Of a stretch of DNA of 32,500 nt, positions 24,951-32,500 are shown in pieces (within the stretch, counting starts at the first letter, position 1; each line of letters opens with the position of its first letter). Where the stretch lies: the NCBI GenBank assembly GCA_020851565.1, contig JADZCN010000012.1:1-32500 (forward strand). The letters run 5' to 3'. This DNA is from Acidobacteriota bacterium (GTDB lineage: Bacteria > Acidobacteriota > Vicinamibacteria > Vicinamibacterales > UBA2999). The translations under genes were made by a program, and so were the position numbers. Below the pieces are notes generated by a model. The model saw only the letters and a program-made list of their open reading frames with translations. It searched no databases and had not been told where the DNA came from.

Positions 24951-26405
24951 TTACTGCGGCTGCCGCTCCGAGGTCGTCACCTTCGGCGGCGGCGGGACGC
25001 CGCACAGCGGGCAGTCGATGAAGAAGTCGTTCTTCTTCATCTTGCGGCGCTCGCGCCTGAGGGCCATCTCCTCCTGGAACTGCTCCTCGGTGAGCGCGAT
25101 GCTCTGGCCGAGGTCGATGAACATGTTGGCGATGGACCGGTTGCCCGACCCCTGCCAGTTGCGCGGGTCGGGGATGTTCTTGTTCTTCTCCGTGTTGTCC
25201 ATGTAGCCGATGATGTGCAGGATGGTGCCCTTGGGGAGCAGCGGCGCGTAGTCGTCCTCGTATTCGTACTGGCGCACCCAGTTGTGGTCGTAGCCCGCGC
25301 AGGTGAGCGTCTGGATGTTGATGCCCCAGATGTACTCGAGGCACATGCGGGCGCCGGGCGCGTGCAGGTGCGGCTCGAAGGTCACCACCTTCATGGGACG
25401 CTCGAGCACGAGGTACGCGTGCAGCTGCTGGTTGGCCTCGTTCGGCTTGATGTCGATGTCCAGCCCGTTGCCGAGGGCGCGCAGCGTGCTGCGGTACTCG
25501 GGCTTGTAGCCCTTCGGGTGCAGCTTGAACCCGAAGCGCAGCCTCGACTTCGTGTCGCGGCCGTTCGAGTGCAGGTGGGTGGACTCGTAGACGATGCTGG
25601 ACCCGGCCTTGAGCAGGCGCCCCGCTCTCGGGTCGAAGACATCGGCGTTGCGGCCCACCTCGTGCACCGGCCAGCCGCCGAGACCCGTGGGCTCGGGCTG
25701 TTCGCCGTCCTCGAGGACGAGCGTCGACCAGATCAGGTGGTGGTATACGTAGCGCTGCCCGACGGTCGCGCGGCCCTTCTCGTCGTTCGGGACGTCGTTG
25801 ACTTCCTTGACCTCGACCGCCGCGACGTAGCGATCCTCGTCCAGAGGAACCTTCACCGGATCGAGCTCACCCCACCAGTCCGGTGAATTCGCCTTCACGA
25901 CGATCTCGGGCCCGTCGACGATGAGGTCGGGCTCGCCGATGGTCCAGGCGGTGTCGTCCGGCCACCGGATGGGCGCCGGCATGTCGGCCGCGTTCCCGCG
26001 CGGCGCGCCGCTCTCCACCCACCGGGCAATCGCCGCGACCTCCTCGTCCGAGAGCGACGGGTCGTGCTTGTACTGCTGGACGCCGATGTTCTTCTCGATG
26101 TACCAGGGCGGCATGGCGCCGGCCTTGTCGCGGATGCTGGTCCGCTGCCGGATGGCGCGCGCCCATGGCCGCACCTCTTCATAGGTGATGAGCGACATCG
26201 GCGCCACCTGGCCCGGCCGGTGGCAGTTCTGGCAGCTGCGCTGGAGGATGGGCGCGATATCTTTCGCGAACGTCACCGCCGGGGGAGCGGCCGGCGTCGG
26301 CTGCTGCGCGCGCACATCGTGCGGTGCGACCAGCCCGGTGATGGCGGTGACCATCGCGACCAGGCCGACGGCCAGGCTCCGACCAGACCTTTGTCTACTT
26401 TCCAT
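24951..26405 (-). CDS. Exported cytochrome c with copper type II monooxygenase-like domain
   Basis: This 484-residue protein has a signal peptide (to about residue 35), then a cytochrome domain with CQNCH at 58-62 in FAKDIAPILQRSCQNCHRPGQVAPMSL, followed by MPPWYIEKNIGVQQYKHDPSLSDEEVAAIARWVESGAP. The C-terminal part (about 180-460) carries metal-type histidines: YVYHHLIWST, STHLHSNGRD, and FEPHLHAPGARMCLEYIW, resembling the two-copper-site layout of peptidyl-glycine-type monooxygenases. A C-terminal CPLC motif follows. An oxidative enzyme fed electrons through its own haem is the likely role, with unknown substrate. AAGGAG lies 8 nt before the ATG at 26405, a strong start. It is a paralogue of the cytochrome at 22475. 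Confidence 0.88.
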   Translation of the reverse strand: MESRQRSGRSLAVGLVAMVTAITGLVAPHDVRAQQPTPAAPPAVTFAKDIAPILQRSCQNCHRPGQVAPMSLITYEEVRPWARAIRQRTSIRDKAGAMPPWYIEKNIGVQQYKHDPSLSDEEVAAIARWVESGAPRGNAADMPAPIRWPDDTAWTIGEPDLIVDGPEIVVKANSPDWWGELDPVKVPLDEDRYVAAVEVKEVNDVPNDEKGRATVGQRYVYHHLIWSTLVLEDGEQPEPTGLGGWPVHEVGRNADVFDPRAGRLLKAGSSIVYESTHLHSNGRDTKSRLRFGFKLHPKGYKPEYRSTLRALGNGLDIDIKPNEANQQLHAYLVLERPMKVVTFEPHLHAPGARMCLEYIWGINIQTLTCAGYDHNWVRQYEYEDDYAPLLPKGTILHIIGYMDNTEKNKNIPDPRNWQGSGNRSIANMFIDLGQSIALTEEQFQEEMALRRERRKMKKNDFFIDCPLCGVPPPPKVTTSERQPQ

Positions 26406-26500
26406 CGAGGCCACTCCTTGCGGGGTGCGGATTGCCGGCGAACAGGTCGTCGAACGGTAGTTGACCTCGGTCGAGGTTGTCAACGCGGGTGACATACGGG

Positions 26501-26590
26501 TGCGGGCAGGTGCGAACAGGTGCGAACAGGTGCGGGCAGGTGCGAACAGGTGCGGGCAGGCGCGGGCGGGTGCGAAGCAGGTGCGGCAGG
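26501..26590. repeat. 10-bp tandem array, TGCGRRCAGG (left arm)
   Basis: Six exact-length copies of TGCGRRCAGG run from 26501 to 26560, followed by three decayed units. The RR position is always GG or AA, never mixed. The inverted form of the same unit fills 26847-27052. Confidence 0.93.
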
Positions 26591-26846
26591 ACGCGGAAAT
26601 CTCGGACGACGAGGCGTTCGAGGGGGGCAGTACCTGCACGTCCGCTCCGACCTCGGACGGTATTCGGGCGGGTTTCCGGTCAGTGGGACTGCAGAAAATC
26701 GAGGACCTCATCCACGAGGCGCGCATGCGCGGCCACCTCACCGACGACAACGTGAACGACCTGCAGCGGCAGGTCCGCCGCACCTCGGCTCCGCTGGCGC
26801 CACTGCTGCGCTACCTTCCCGACAACCCCGACCGCGGGTAGTGGCG
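26591..26846 (+). other. Unique segment between inverted 10-bp arrays, possible small gene fragment
   Basis: About 250 bases of non-repetitive DNA lie between the arms. One plus-strand frame reads EISDDEAFEGG, then GLQKIEDLIHEARMRGHLTDDNVNDLQRQVRR, and stops at 26841 (YLPDNPDRG). The helical, charged composition looks more protein-like than the other frames, but upstream it runs into the repeat array and has no start or Shine-Dalgarno of its own. It may be a gene fragment or a chance frame. Confidence 0.25.
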
Positions 26847-27052
26847 CGCACCCGCCCCCGCACCCGTTCGCACCCGTTCGCACCCGCCCGCACCTGTTCG
26901 CACCCGCCCGCACCTGCCCGCACCCGCCCGCACCTGTTCGCACCCGCCCGCACCTGCCCGCACCCGCCGCACCTGTTCGCACCCGCCCGCACCCGCCCGC
27001 ACCTGTTCGCACCTGTTCGCACCTGCCGGACCCGTTCGCACCTGCCGCACCC
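26847..27052. repeat. 10-bp tandem array, CACCYGYYCG (right arm)
   Basis: About twenty copies of CACCYGYYCG, with YY either CC or TT, run to the stop codon of the DUF4159 gene at 27054. The unit is the reverse complement of the left-arm unit at 26501-26590. A few units have lost one or two bases. Confidence 0.93.
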
Positions 27053-27053
27053 G

Positions 27054-27884
27054 TCAGTGGGTCATGGCATACACGAGCACGTTGATCCCGAACGCGTACC
27101 CGTCCACCGAGAACGTGTAGAAGTAGTCCGGGTCGTCCCCTTCCCGCTCCCACGAGTCGCCGATGTCGGTGTTGTGCGTCATGAGCACCATGATGTGCCC
27201 CGCCTTGTCGAGGATGGCGCGCGCGTGCGGCGTGGCGCTGTCGGCGCCCCGCTCCGAGGTCGGGCCGCCCCGCCCCCCCCAGAAGTTGATGGAGGGGATC
27301 TGCGGCACGCGCTTCACGTCGAACTGCGCGCGGAAGAGGGGATGCGCCGGCGGCAGGTCGATGATGCTGAACTCGCTCGGCGGGAGCACGCGCTCGATCT
27401 GCGACTGCCAGTAGTCCCAGGCATAACTCCCCCAGAAGTCGTCCGCCCACAGGAAGCCGCCCTTGCGAAGATACGCGCCGAGCGCCGTGGCCTCTGCTTC
27501 ATCGAAGTACGCCGCGCCCACCTCGGTGGCCATCACGAAGGGGCACTGGAAGAGCTCGGGATCGGTGGGGCGCACGACCAGGTGCCGCGGCTCGCGCTGC
27601 GCGTCGAAGCTCACGACCGTCTTCGTGAGCTCGGCCAGGCGGATCGACACATTGACGTCGGCGCGGGGGAAGTCCACCATCCAGCTGCCGCCATCCCCGC
27701 CGCGCGATCCGCGGAAGGCCAGCCGGCAGAAATGAAAGGCCCCATCGAAGCTCTCAGGCGTGGCCAGGGGAACCGTGTACCCGAACCGCCCCCCTCGTCG
27801 TCCCTGCGCGGCGGCAAGCGTGCCCGCCACGGCCACCGCGACCAGCAGCGCCGTGCCCCACCTCAGCCCTGTTGGCTGCCGCAT
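27054..27884 (-). CDS. DUF4159 domain exported protein
   Basis: This 276-residue protein has a signal peptide (MRQPTGLRWGTALLVAVAVAGTLAAAQG) and the DUF4159 pattern: FHFCRLAFRGS, DFPRADVNVSIRLAELT, LRKGGFLWADDFWGSYAWDYWQSQIERVLP, DLPPAHPLF and HIMVLMTHNTDIGDSWE. The fold is related to glutamine-amidotransferase-like domains, but the family's role is unknown. It is common in Acidobacteriota and Planctomycetota. The ATG at 27884 is chosen from the signal peptide. A TACACT box ends 6 bases before it, with no SD. Downstream its stop codon touches the right arm of the 10-bp inverted array. Confidence 0.9.
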   Translation of the reverse strand: MRQPTGLRWGTALLVAVAVAGTLAAAQGRRGGRFGYTVPLATPESFDGAFHFCRLAFRGSRGGDGGSWMVDFPRADVNVSIRLAELTKTVVSFDAQREPRHLVVRPTDPELFQCPFVMATEVGAAYFDEAEATALGAYLRKGGFLWADDFWGSYAWDYWQSQIERVLPPSEFSIIDLPPAHPLFRAQFDVKRVPQIPSINFWGGRGGPTSERGADSATPHARAILDKAGHIMVLMTHNTDIGDSWEREGDDPDYFYTFSVDGYAFGINVLVYAMTH

Positions 27885-27890
27885 GGACCG

Positions 27891-27896
27891 AGTGTA
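27891..27896 (-). promoter_or_regulatory. -10-like box of a probable leaderless DUF4159 transcript
   Basis: TACACT on the minus strand ends 6 bases before the ATG at 27884, without a Shine-Dalgarno in between. The -35 position lies at the edge of the phrase array at 27913-27991. Confidence 0.4.
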
Positions 27897-27912
27897 GCCA
27901 GAACGTGCGCCT

Positions 27913-27991
27913 CGAACACGAGAACCTGCGAACCCCAGAACCCAAGAACCCCAGAACCCCAGAACCCGAGAACCCCAGAACCCGAGAACCC
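27913..27991. repeat. AGAACCCC phrase array between divergent promoters
   Basis: About ten copies of an 8-bp phrase (AGAACCCC, AGAACCCG and AGAACCCA, with early CGAACACG and AGAACCTG units) fill the space between two divergent genes. -10-like boxes flank both ends, at 27891-27896 on the minus strand and 28001-28006 on the plus strand. Confidence 0.9.
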
Positions 27992-28000
27992 ACTCTCCCG

Positions 28001-28006
28001 TATACT
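28001..28006 (+). promoter_or_regulatory. -10 box for the small secreted protein gene
   Basis: TATACT matches the -10 consensus at 5 of 6 positions. A transcript starting near 28013 would have a leader of about 28 nt that carries GGAGG 9-10 nt before the ATG at 28041. The -35 position falls inside the phrase array and shows no TTGACA-like sequence. Confidence 0.5.
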
Positions 28007-28040
28007 GACCGCCCGGCTCATTCCACTGGAGGCACCCTCG

Positions 28041-28421
28041 ATGCGGACGATGACTCGCGCGGTCGCGATCGTTTCCCTTTCCCTCTTCCTGGCTGCAACC
28101 CTGGCGGCGCAGAGCGTCAACGTCACGGGCACGTGGGCGTTCGACGTCCAGACGGGCGGCGGCGGCGGCCAGCCCACCGTGACGTTCAAGCAGGACGGCG
28201 AGAAGCTCACCGGGCACTACAGCAGCCAGACGCTGGGCGAGGCCGACTTCACCGGCACGGTCAAGGGCAACGCCGTCCAGTTCACCTTCAACGCGAACGC
28301 GCAGGGCACCGAGATCGACGTGACCTACGCGGGCACGGTCGAAGGCGACTCCATGAAGGGCACGGTCAACATGGCCGGCGGCCAGCTCAACGGCACCTTC
28401 ACGGGAAAGAAGCAGAAATAG
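28041..28421 (+). CDS. Small secreted beta-rich protein of unknown function
   Basis: The 126-residue product starts with a signal peptide (MRTMTRAVAIVSLSLFLAATLAAQ) and then a series of short beta strands with glycine turns: GTWAFDVQTGGGGGQPTVTFKQDGEKLTGHYSSQTLGEADFTGTVKGNAVQFTFNANAQG, then DVTYAGTVEGDSMKGTVNM and LNGTFTGKKQK. This pattern resembles small lipocalin-like or YceI-like exported proteins common in Acidobacteriota, but no family can be named with confidence. The ATG at 28041 has GGAGG upstream and a TATACT promoter box, a well-supported start. The gene ends 19 bases from the convergent HlyD gene. Confidence 0.85.
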   Translation: MRTMTRAVAIVSLSLFLAATLAAQSVNVTGTWAFDVQTGGGGGQPTVTFKQDGEKLTGHYSSQTLGEADFTGTVKGNAVQFTFNANAQGTEIDVTYAGTVEGDSMKGTVNMAGGQLNGTFTGKKQK

Positions 28422-28451
28422 CCTGTTCCCGTGACGCGCGCTACTCGCGCG
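28399..28451. terminator. Paired hairpins between convergent genes
   Basis: TCACGGGAA (28399-28407) pairs perfectly with TTCCCGTGA (28426-28434) over 9 bp around the plus-strand stop codon. A second stem, CGCGCG at 28435-28440 and 28446-28451, has the minus-strand stop codon in its 5-nt loop. Their place between convergent stops suggests bidirectional termination, though neither has a T-tract. Confidence 0.55.
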
Positions 28452-29634
28452 CCCTCACCCACGCGCCGTCGGTGAGCGTATCGGGCGGGTGCAGCACGAC
28501 CTGCTGGCCTTCCTGCAGCCCGCCCAGCACCTCGGCCTCGGTGCTGGTCCGCTGGCCGAGCTCCACGGGTGCCCGGCGCGCGCGGCCATCCGCCACCACG
28601 TACATGGCCCACTGATCGCCCACCCGGAACAGGGCGCTCGTGGGCACCTTGAGCACGTTCTCGAGCGATGCCAGGGCGATGCGCACCTCCACCCGGTACG
28701 CGTCGCCCATCGCCTTCCACGCCGCGCGGTCATCGTCGAAATCCATGATGACGTTGACGCGCTGCTCCTCGACGCCGAGCGCCGAGACCTTGGTGAAGCC
28801 GGCCGGCTCGACGCGCTCCACGCGCGCCCCCATCGGCTGATCGCCACCCCACTGCTCCACCGCCACGCGCATGTCCGGCTTCACCTTCACCGCGTCCGTC
28901 GAGAGCAGGTCGGCAACGATCTCGACGTGGCTCGGATCGCCGATCTCCACGATCGGCTCTCCGGCCGGGACGACGGATTCGCTCTCGCGGAAGCGGCGCA
29001 GGACCACACCGTCCACGGGGGCCAGCACGGGGAGCACGCGGCCCGCCGCGTCCAGCCGCGTCGGCGCCAGGCGGGCCTGTGCGCGTTCCAGCTCCGACTG
29101 CGCCGCCGCCGCCGCGTAACCGGCGGCGCTCACGCTCTCCTCCGCGGTGACGAGCGCGTTCTGGCGCGCCTCGAGCGCCTGCCGCGTGGTGAGCCCCGCC
29201 TTGAAGAGCTCCTGCTCGCGCTTCAGCTCCGACGCCGCCAGATCGAGGGCGGCGCGCGCGCGCTGCTCCTCGGCACGCGCACGCCCGACGGCGCCGCGAG
29301 CCGTCTCGACGGCTGCGCCCGCCTCGAGGCGTGTGCGTGCGTCCAGCAGTTGCGGCGCTTCGGGACGGATGCGCGCCACCACCGTCTGGCCACGCGCCAC
29401 GACGTCGCCGGGCTCCAGTTCCACGCGCTCCAGCCGTCCCGCCACCGGCGCCGAGACGACGAAGCGATGGTGGACGCGCGTCTCCCCTTCCTCGTCGATC
29501 GTGACCACCATCGGTCCTCGCACGATCGCGCCCACTTCGACCGCCACGGCCTGGGGCCACAGCGCGACGAGCAGCAGCGCCGCAACGAGGCCCGCGGCCA
29601 GGAGCACCCGTCGATTCGTCAGCACACGCCACAT
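28441..29634 (-). CDS. HlyD-type periplasmic adaptor of an ABC exporter
   Basis: This 397-residue membrane-fusion protein has an N-terminal membrane anchor (VLLAAGLVAALLLVALWPQAV), a lipoyl-like half (RFVVSAPVAGRLERVELEPGDVVARGQTVVAR near 57-90), a long alpha-helical hairpin rich in Ala, Glu and Arg (about 100-200), then the second lipoyl half (LPVLAPVDGVVLRRF) and beta-barrel segments (VEIGDPSHVEIVADLLS, VKVPTSALFRVGDQW). It should bridge the inner-membrane permease to an outer-membrane channel; no TolC gene is in the window. GGGAG precedes the ATG at 29634. It lies 3 bases after the permease stop, in the order ATPase, permease, adaptor. Confidence 0.92.
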   Translation of the reverse strand: MWRVLTNRRVLLAAGLVAALLLVALWPQAVAVEVGAIVRGPMVVTIDEEGETRVHHRFVVSAPVAGRLERVELEPGDVVARGQTVVARIRPEAPQLLDARTRLEAGAAVETARGAVGRARAEEQRARAALDLAASELKREQELFKAGLTTRQALEARQNALVTAEESVSAAGYAAAAAQSELERAQARLAPTRLDAAGRVLPVLAPVDGVVLRRFRESESVVPAGEPIVEIGDPSHVEIVADLLSTDAVKVKPDMRVAVEQWGGDQPMGARVERVEPAGFTKVSALGVEEQRVNVIMDFDDDRAAWKAMGDAYRVEVRIALASLENVLKVPTSALFRVGDQWAMYVVADGRARRAPVELGQRTSTEAEVLGGLQEGQQVVLHPPDTLTDGAWVRARE

Positions 29635-29637
29635 CGG

Positions 29638-32022
29638 CTACTCCCGCGATTTGAGCACGCCCACCAGGTCGAGCCGATCGAGCTGGCGACGAACGGCGAG
29701 CGCCGAGACCGCCGCGGCCCCAATGACGGTCAGGAACGTCCACGCCACCGTCTGCGGCGTGACGAGGAAGGGCAGGCGGTACACCTCGTTGGTGAAGATG
29801 GTCATGATGTACAGGCCCAGCGCGTATCCCACCACCGCCCCGAGCGGCAGCGACAGCACGGTGAGCAGCGCCAGCTCGCCGACCAGGATGAGCGCCACCT
29901 CACCCCGGGTGTAGCCGAGGACCCGCAGGCTGGCCAGCTCGCGGCTGCGCTCGGAGAGCGACACCCTCGCCGCGTTGTATACCACGCCGAAGGCGATCAC
30001 CCCGGCGAAGAACACGTTGAAGAAGATGATCAGGTTCATGTGCTCCGCCATGGTCTCGCGGAAGCTCCTGAGGGTGGCGTCGCGCACGGCCACGCCGGCC
30101 ACCGCCGGCAGTTGCTTCAGCGCGGCGTTGAGCGCGTCCACGCGGTCGGGATCCACCATGAGCGCGGCCGCGGTCAGCGTGCCGCCTTCCCGCATCAGCC
30201 GGTGGAGCGCGTCCAGCCGCATGTAGGCCTGCACGCCCATGCTGTCGTCCACGAGGGCCGTGACGGGCACGTCGAACACGGGACGGGCCCCTTCGAGCAC
30301 CTCGACGCGCACGACGCCGCCCGGGCCGACGCCCAGCACCTCGCCCAGCATCTTCGAGAGCACCAGCCCGTCGGGCGGGAGCGTGAACACGCGGCCGCTC
30401 CGCTCGACGACGCGGTTCAGGCGGGGCGCGGGCTCGAGCCCGGTCACGGCCAGCGTGCGGTGCCGATGGCCGACGCGCAGCCGCGCGGGCACCACGCGCA
30501 TCGGCTCCACGTCGATCACGCCCGGCAGCCGGGACACGGCGTGCACGGCGCCGGCGGAGAGGGGCCGCGAGAAGGTCACCGTGACGTCCTGCCGCATCGC
30601 GTACATGAACTGCTCGTCGATGAGGACGTTCATCACGTCGATGAACGAGAACCCGATGAGCAGGACGGCGCCCGCGAAGCCGATGCCGACCACCGACATC
30701 GCCGCCCGGAGGGGCTGCCGCTCGACGTTGCGCAGCACCATCCGCGACGCCTGGGGAAGGCGGCGGAACACGCGCCACCGCTCGCCGATGCTCGGGCGGT
30801 ACTTCATCGGCGAATCGGGCCGCATCGCCTCGGCCGGGGGCACGGCGACCGCGCGCCGCACCGCCGACTGCGCCCCGAGGGCCGCGACCAGGAGGCTGCC
30901 GGCAATGGAGCCGACCGCCACGTCGATCGACAGGCGGTACTCCAGATTCGGGAACCGGAAGTACTCGTTGTAGAGCCCGATCATCTGCACGCCGAGCCAC
31001 GCGCCGACGGCAATGCCCGCGACGCTGCCGATCGCGGCGATGGCCAACGCCCACTTGACGTAGTGCCACGCCAGCTCGCGGTTGGCGTAGCCAAGGGCCT
31101 TGAGCGCCGCGATCTGCGCGCGTTGCAGGGCCAGCGCGCGGGCGAGCGCGATGTTGAGGATGAAGGCCGCGACCGCGAGGAAGATCATCGGGGTGACCAG
31201 CCCGAACGTCTGGAGCTGCGTGAGCTCGTTCGACAGGGTCCACGCCGACACCTGCAGGCGCCGGGGATAGGCCCCGAGCCCGCCGTACGGCTCGAGGAGC
31301 CGATCGAGCTGGCCGATGGCCTCCTCGTCCGAGGCGCCGGGCGAGAGCTTCAGCGCCACCTCGTTGAAGCCTCCCTCCATGTCGAAGGCGCTGGCGAGCG
31401 CCTGCCGGTTCATCCAGAAGATCCCGTAGCGGCGGTTGTCGGTGAAGATTTCGCCAGGCCGGACGCTGTAGACGTACTCCGGCGAGAGCCCCACGCCGAC
31501 AATGGTGAGCTGCCGGCGGCGGCCGTTGATGATGGCGAACACGTGGTCGCCGGGCCCGAACCCGTTCGCCTCGCAGAACATCTCGCTCGCCACCACTTCG
31601 TCCGGGCGGGAGGGATCGGGCCACGTGCCACGCCGCAGGATGGGGGCGTTCAACGGCGAGGCGCCGCCGGGCGGGATGGACACGAGCCGCCCGCTGGCCG
31701 GCTCGTCGAGGCCCGGCACGTCGAGCGTGACGTCGGCCACCACGCGCGTGTCCACCGTGACGACGCCGGGGATGTCGGCGATGCGCGCCGCCACGCGCTG
31801 CGGCGCCCGCTGCGCGGAGGCGAAGACGTCGGCGAACCGCTGGCGATCGTAGTAATTGGAGAGCGTCCGCTGCAGCGAGTCGAAGTTGGACAGGTAAGCC
31901 ACGAACATCGTGACGCCGGCCGCAATCACCGCCGCGATGGCGAGCGCCTGGCCCTTCATCTCCCACAGGTCGCGCAGGAGCTTCATGTCCAGCGCCGGGA
32001 TGCGCCGGCGGCGGGTCACCAT
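29638..32022 (-). CDS. FtsX/MacB-family ABC transporter permease
   Basis: This 794-residue permease has a first membrane span near 26-45 ([19 protein letters not shown]), a large periplasmic domain, then two FtsX-type membrane bundles ([38 protein letters not shown], and [38 protein letters not shown]). The doubled arrangement resembles the larger members of the FtsX family that work with LolD/MacB-type ATPases in export of lipoproteins, peptides or drugs. The substrate cannot be told from sequence. Its ATG at 32022 overlaps the end of the ATPase gene by 7 bases, so the two are coupled. Confidence 0.93.
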   Translation of the reverse strand: MVTRRRRIPALDMKLLRDLWEMKGQALAIAAVIAAGVTMFVAYLSNFDSLQRTLSNYYDRQRFADVFASAQRAPQRVAARIADIPGVVTVDTRVVADVTLDVPGLDEPASGRLVSIPPGGASPLNAPILRRGTWPDPSRPDEVVASEMFCEANGFGPGDHVFAIINGRRRQLTIVGVGLSPEYVYSVRPGEIFTDNRRYGIFWMNRQALASAFDMEGGFNEVALKLSPGASDEEAIGQLDRLLEPYGGLGAYPRRLQVSAWTLSNELTQLQTFGLVTPMIFLAVAAFILNIALARALALQRAQIAALKALGYANRELAWHYVKWALAIAAIGSVAGIAVGAWLGVQMIGLYNEYFRFPNLEYRLSIDVAVGSIAGSLLVAALGAQSAVRRAVAVPPAEAMRPDSPMKYRPSIGERWRVFRRLPQASRMVLRNVERQPLRAAMSVVGIGFAGAVLLIGFSFIDVMNVLIDEQFMYAMRQDVTVTFSRPLSAGAVHAVSRLPGVIDVEPMRVVPARLRVGHRHRTLAVTGLEPAPRLNRVVERSGRVFTLPPDGLVLSKMLGEVLGVGPGGVVRVEVLEGARPVFDVPVTALVDDSMGVQAYMRLDALHRLMREGGTLTAAALMVDPDRVDALNAALKQLPAVAGVAVRDATLRSFRETMAEHMNLIIFFNVFFAGVIAFGVVYNAARVSLSERSRELASLRVLGYTRGEVALILVGELALLTVLSLPLGAVVGYALGLYIMTIFTNEVYRLPFLVTPQTVAWTFLTVIGAAAVSALAVRRQLDRLDLVGVLKSRE

Positions 32023-32500
32023 GACAGGTCCCGGGCGGAGATCTTGGTCGCGTTGCGTTCCACGCTCGCCACCCGCCCGTCGGCGAGGCGAACCACCCGA
32101 TCCGCCATGCCGGCGATGGCTGCATTGTGCGTGATGACGACGGTGGACGTCCCCAGCTCACGGTTGACTCGCGCGATGGCCTCGAGCACCACCACGCCGG
32201 TCGTGATGTCCAGCGCGCCGGTGGGCTCGTCGCACAGCAGCACGTCGGGGCGCTTGGCGATCGCGCGCGCGATGGCTACGCGCTGCTGCTCGCCCCCCGA
32301 CAGCTGCGCGGGGAAGTGATCGAGCCGCTCGGTCAGCCCCACCAGGCCCAGGGCCTCTTCCGGCGTCATGGGCTCGTCCACGATCTCCGTGACGAGCGCC
32401 ACGTTCTCGCGCGCCGTGAGGCTGGGAATCAGGTTGTAGAACTGGAAGACGAAGCCGACGTGATCCCGCCGGTACTCCGTCAGGGCCGCCTCGTTCGCCG
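32016..32500 (-). CDS. ABC transporter ATPase, partial (LolD/MacB type)
   Basis: The 5' end lies beyond the window. The visible 160 or so residues include the Q-loop ([19 protein letters not shown]), the ABC signature [19 protein letters not shown], Walker B with [12 protein letters not shown], and the switch histidine in [12 protein letters not shown]. The Walker A is in the missing part. The closest general type is the LolD/MacB group that energises FtsX-fold permeases, matching the next gene. The stop at 32016 overlaps the permease start. Confidence 0.93.
   Translation of the reverse strand, partial: ANEAALTEYRRDHVGFVFQFYNLIPSLTARENVALVTEIVDEPMTPEEALGLVGLTERLDHFPAQLSGGEQQRVAIARAIAKRPDVLLCDEPTGALDITTGVVVLEAIARVNRELGTSTVVITHNAAIAGMADRVVRLADGRVASVERNATKISARDLSW

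Noticed and set aside
24764..25021. Plus-strand frame with EGHEDGHK and KPQAPSPK phrases
   Set aside because: This is the translation of phrase repeats, a familiar type of spurious gene call.
26520..28421. A plus-strand protein spanning the 10-bp arrays and the small secreted protein gene
   Set aside because: The real gene starts at 28041 with its own signal peptide, SD and promoter box; the upstream part is translated repeats and the antisense of the DUF4159 gene.
28489..32319. Plus-strand open frame of more than 1200 codons opposite the ABC exporter genes
   Set aside because: The product is histidine/arginine-rich and featureless, and the minus strand has three clear gene families in the same space.

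Overview
The window looks like a G+C-rich bacterial chromosome segment, most likely from Acidobacteriota (Vicinamibacteria-like). The main clues are a VWFA-related protein of the acidobacterial type, paired cytochrome c proteins with CxxCH and MPPW motifs, a DUF4159 protein, and many intergenic short-phrase repeats. No rRNA or tRNA gene was seen, and the taxonomy is inference.

Region 1 (1-11035) is a complete type I-G (formerly I-U) CRISPR-Cas locus on the minus strand. In transcription order it runs cas3 (helicase then HD), csb3, csb1, csb2, a gap of nearly 1 kb, a DUF433/DUF5615 toxin-antitoxin-like pair, cas2, a cas4-cas1 fusion, a leader-like stretch and a seven-repeat array. The four effector genes are joined by ATGA overlaps or a 2-base gap. 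The TA-like pair and cas2/cas4-cas1 have their own tight overlaps. A perfect 9-bp hairpin covers the cas2 Shine-Dalgarno sequence.

Region 2 (11272-20102) holds a SEC-C protein divergent from cas3, a PAS histidine kinase, and a plus-strand cluster. The cluster encodes a sigma factor, a large zinc-finger anti-sigma/TPR protein with a CHAT-like end lacking the catalytic residues, an unrecognised Tat-type exported protein, a response regulator with a degenerate receiver and an intact HD-GYP domain, and a small coiled-coil protein. The first two genes overlap; the order suggests a sigma/anti-sigma signalling unit.

Region 3 (20191-28421) encodes exported proteins: a heavy-metal-binding protein, a VWFA protein, two related cytochrome c proteins (one resembling copper type II monooxygenases), an unrecognised exported protein, a DUF4159 protein and a small secreted protein. 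The intergenic spaces hold tandem phrase repeats of 7-10 bp. Each family has its own sequence, and three of them occur as inverted pairs able to form long hairpins.

Region 4 (28441-32500) is a minus-strand ABC export operon: ATPase (cut by the window edge), FtsX-type permease and HlyD-type adaptor.

The least explained signals are the inverted phrase-repeat arrays, the SD-masking hairpin at cas2, the TA-like pair between the cas modules, and the sigma/anti-sigma operon with a pseudo-CHAT domain.
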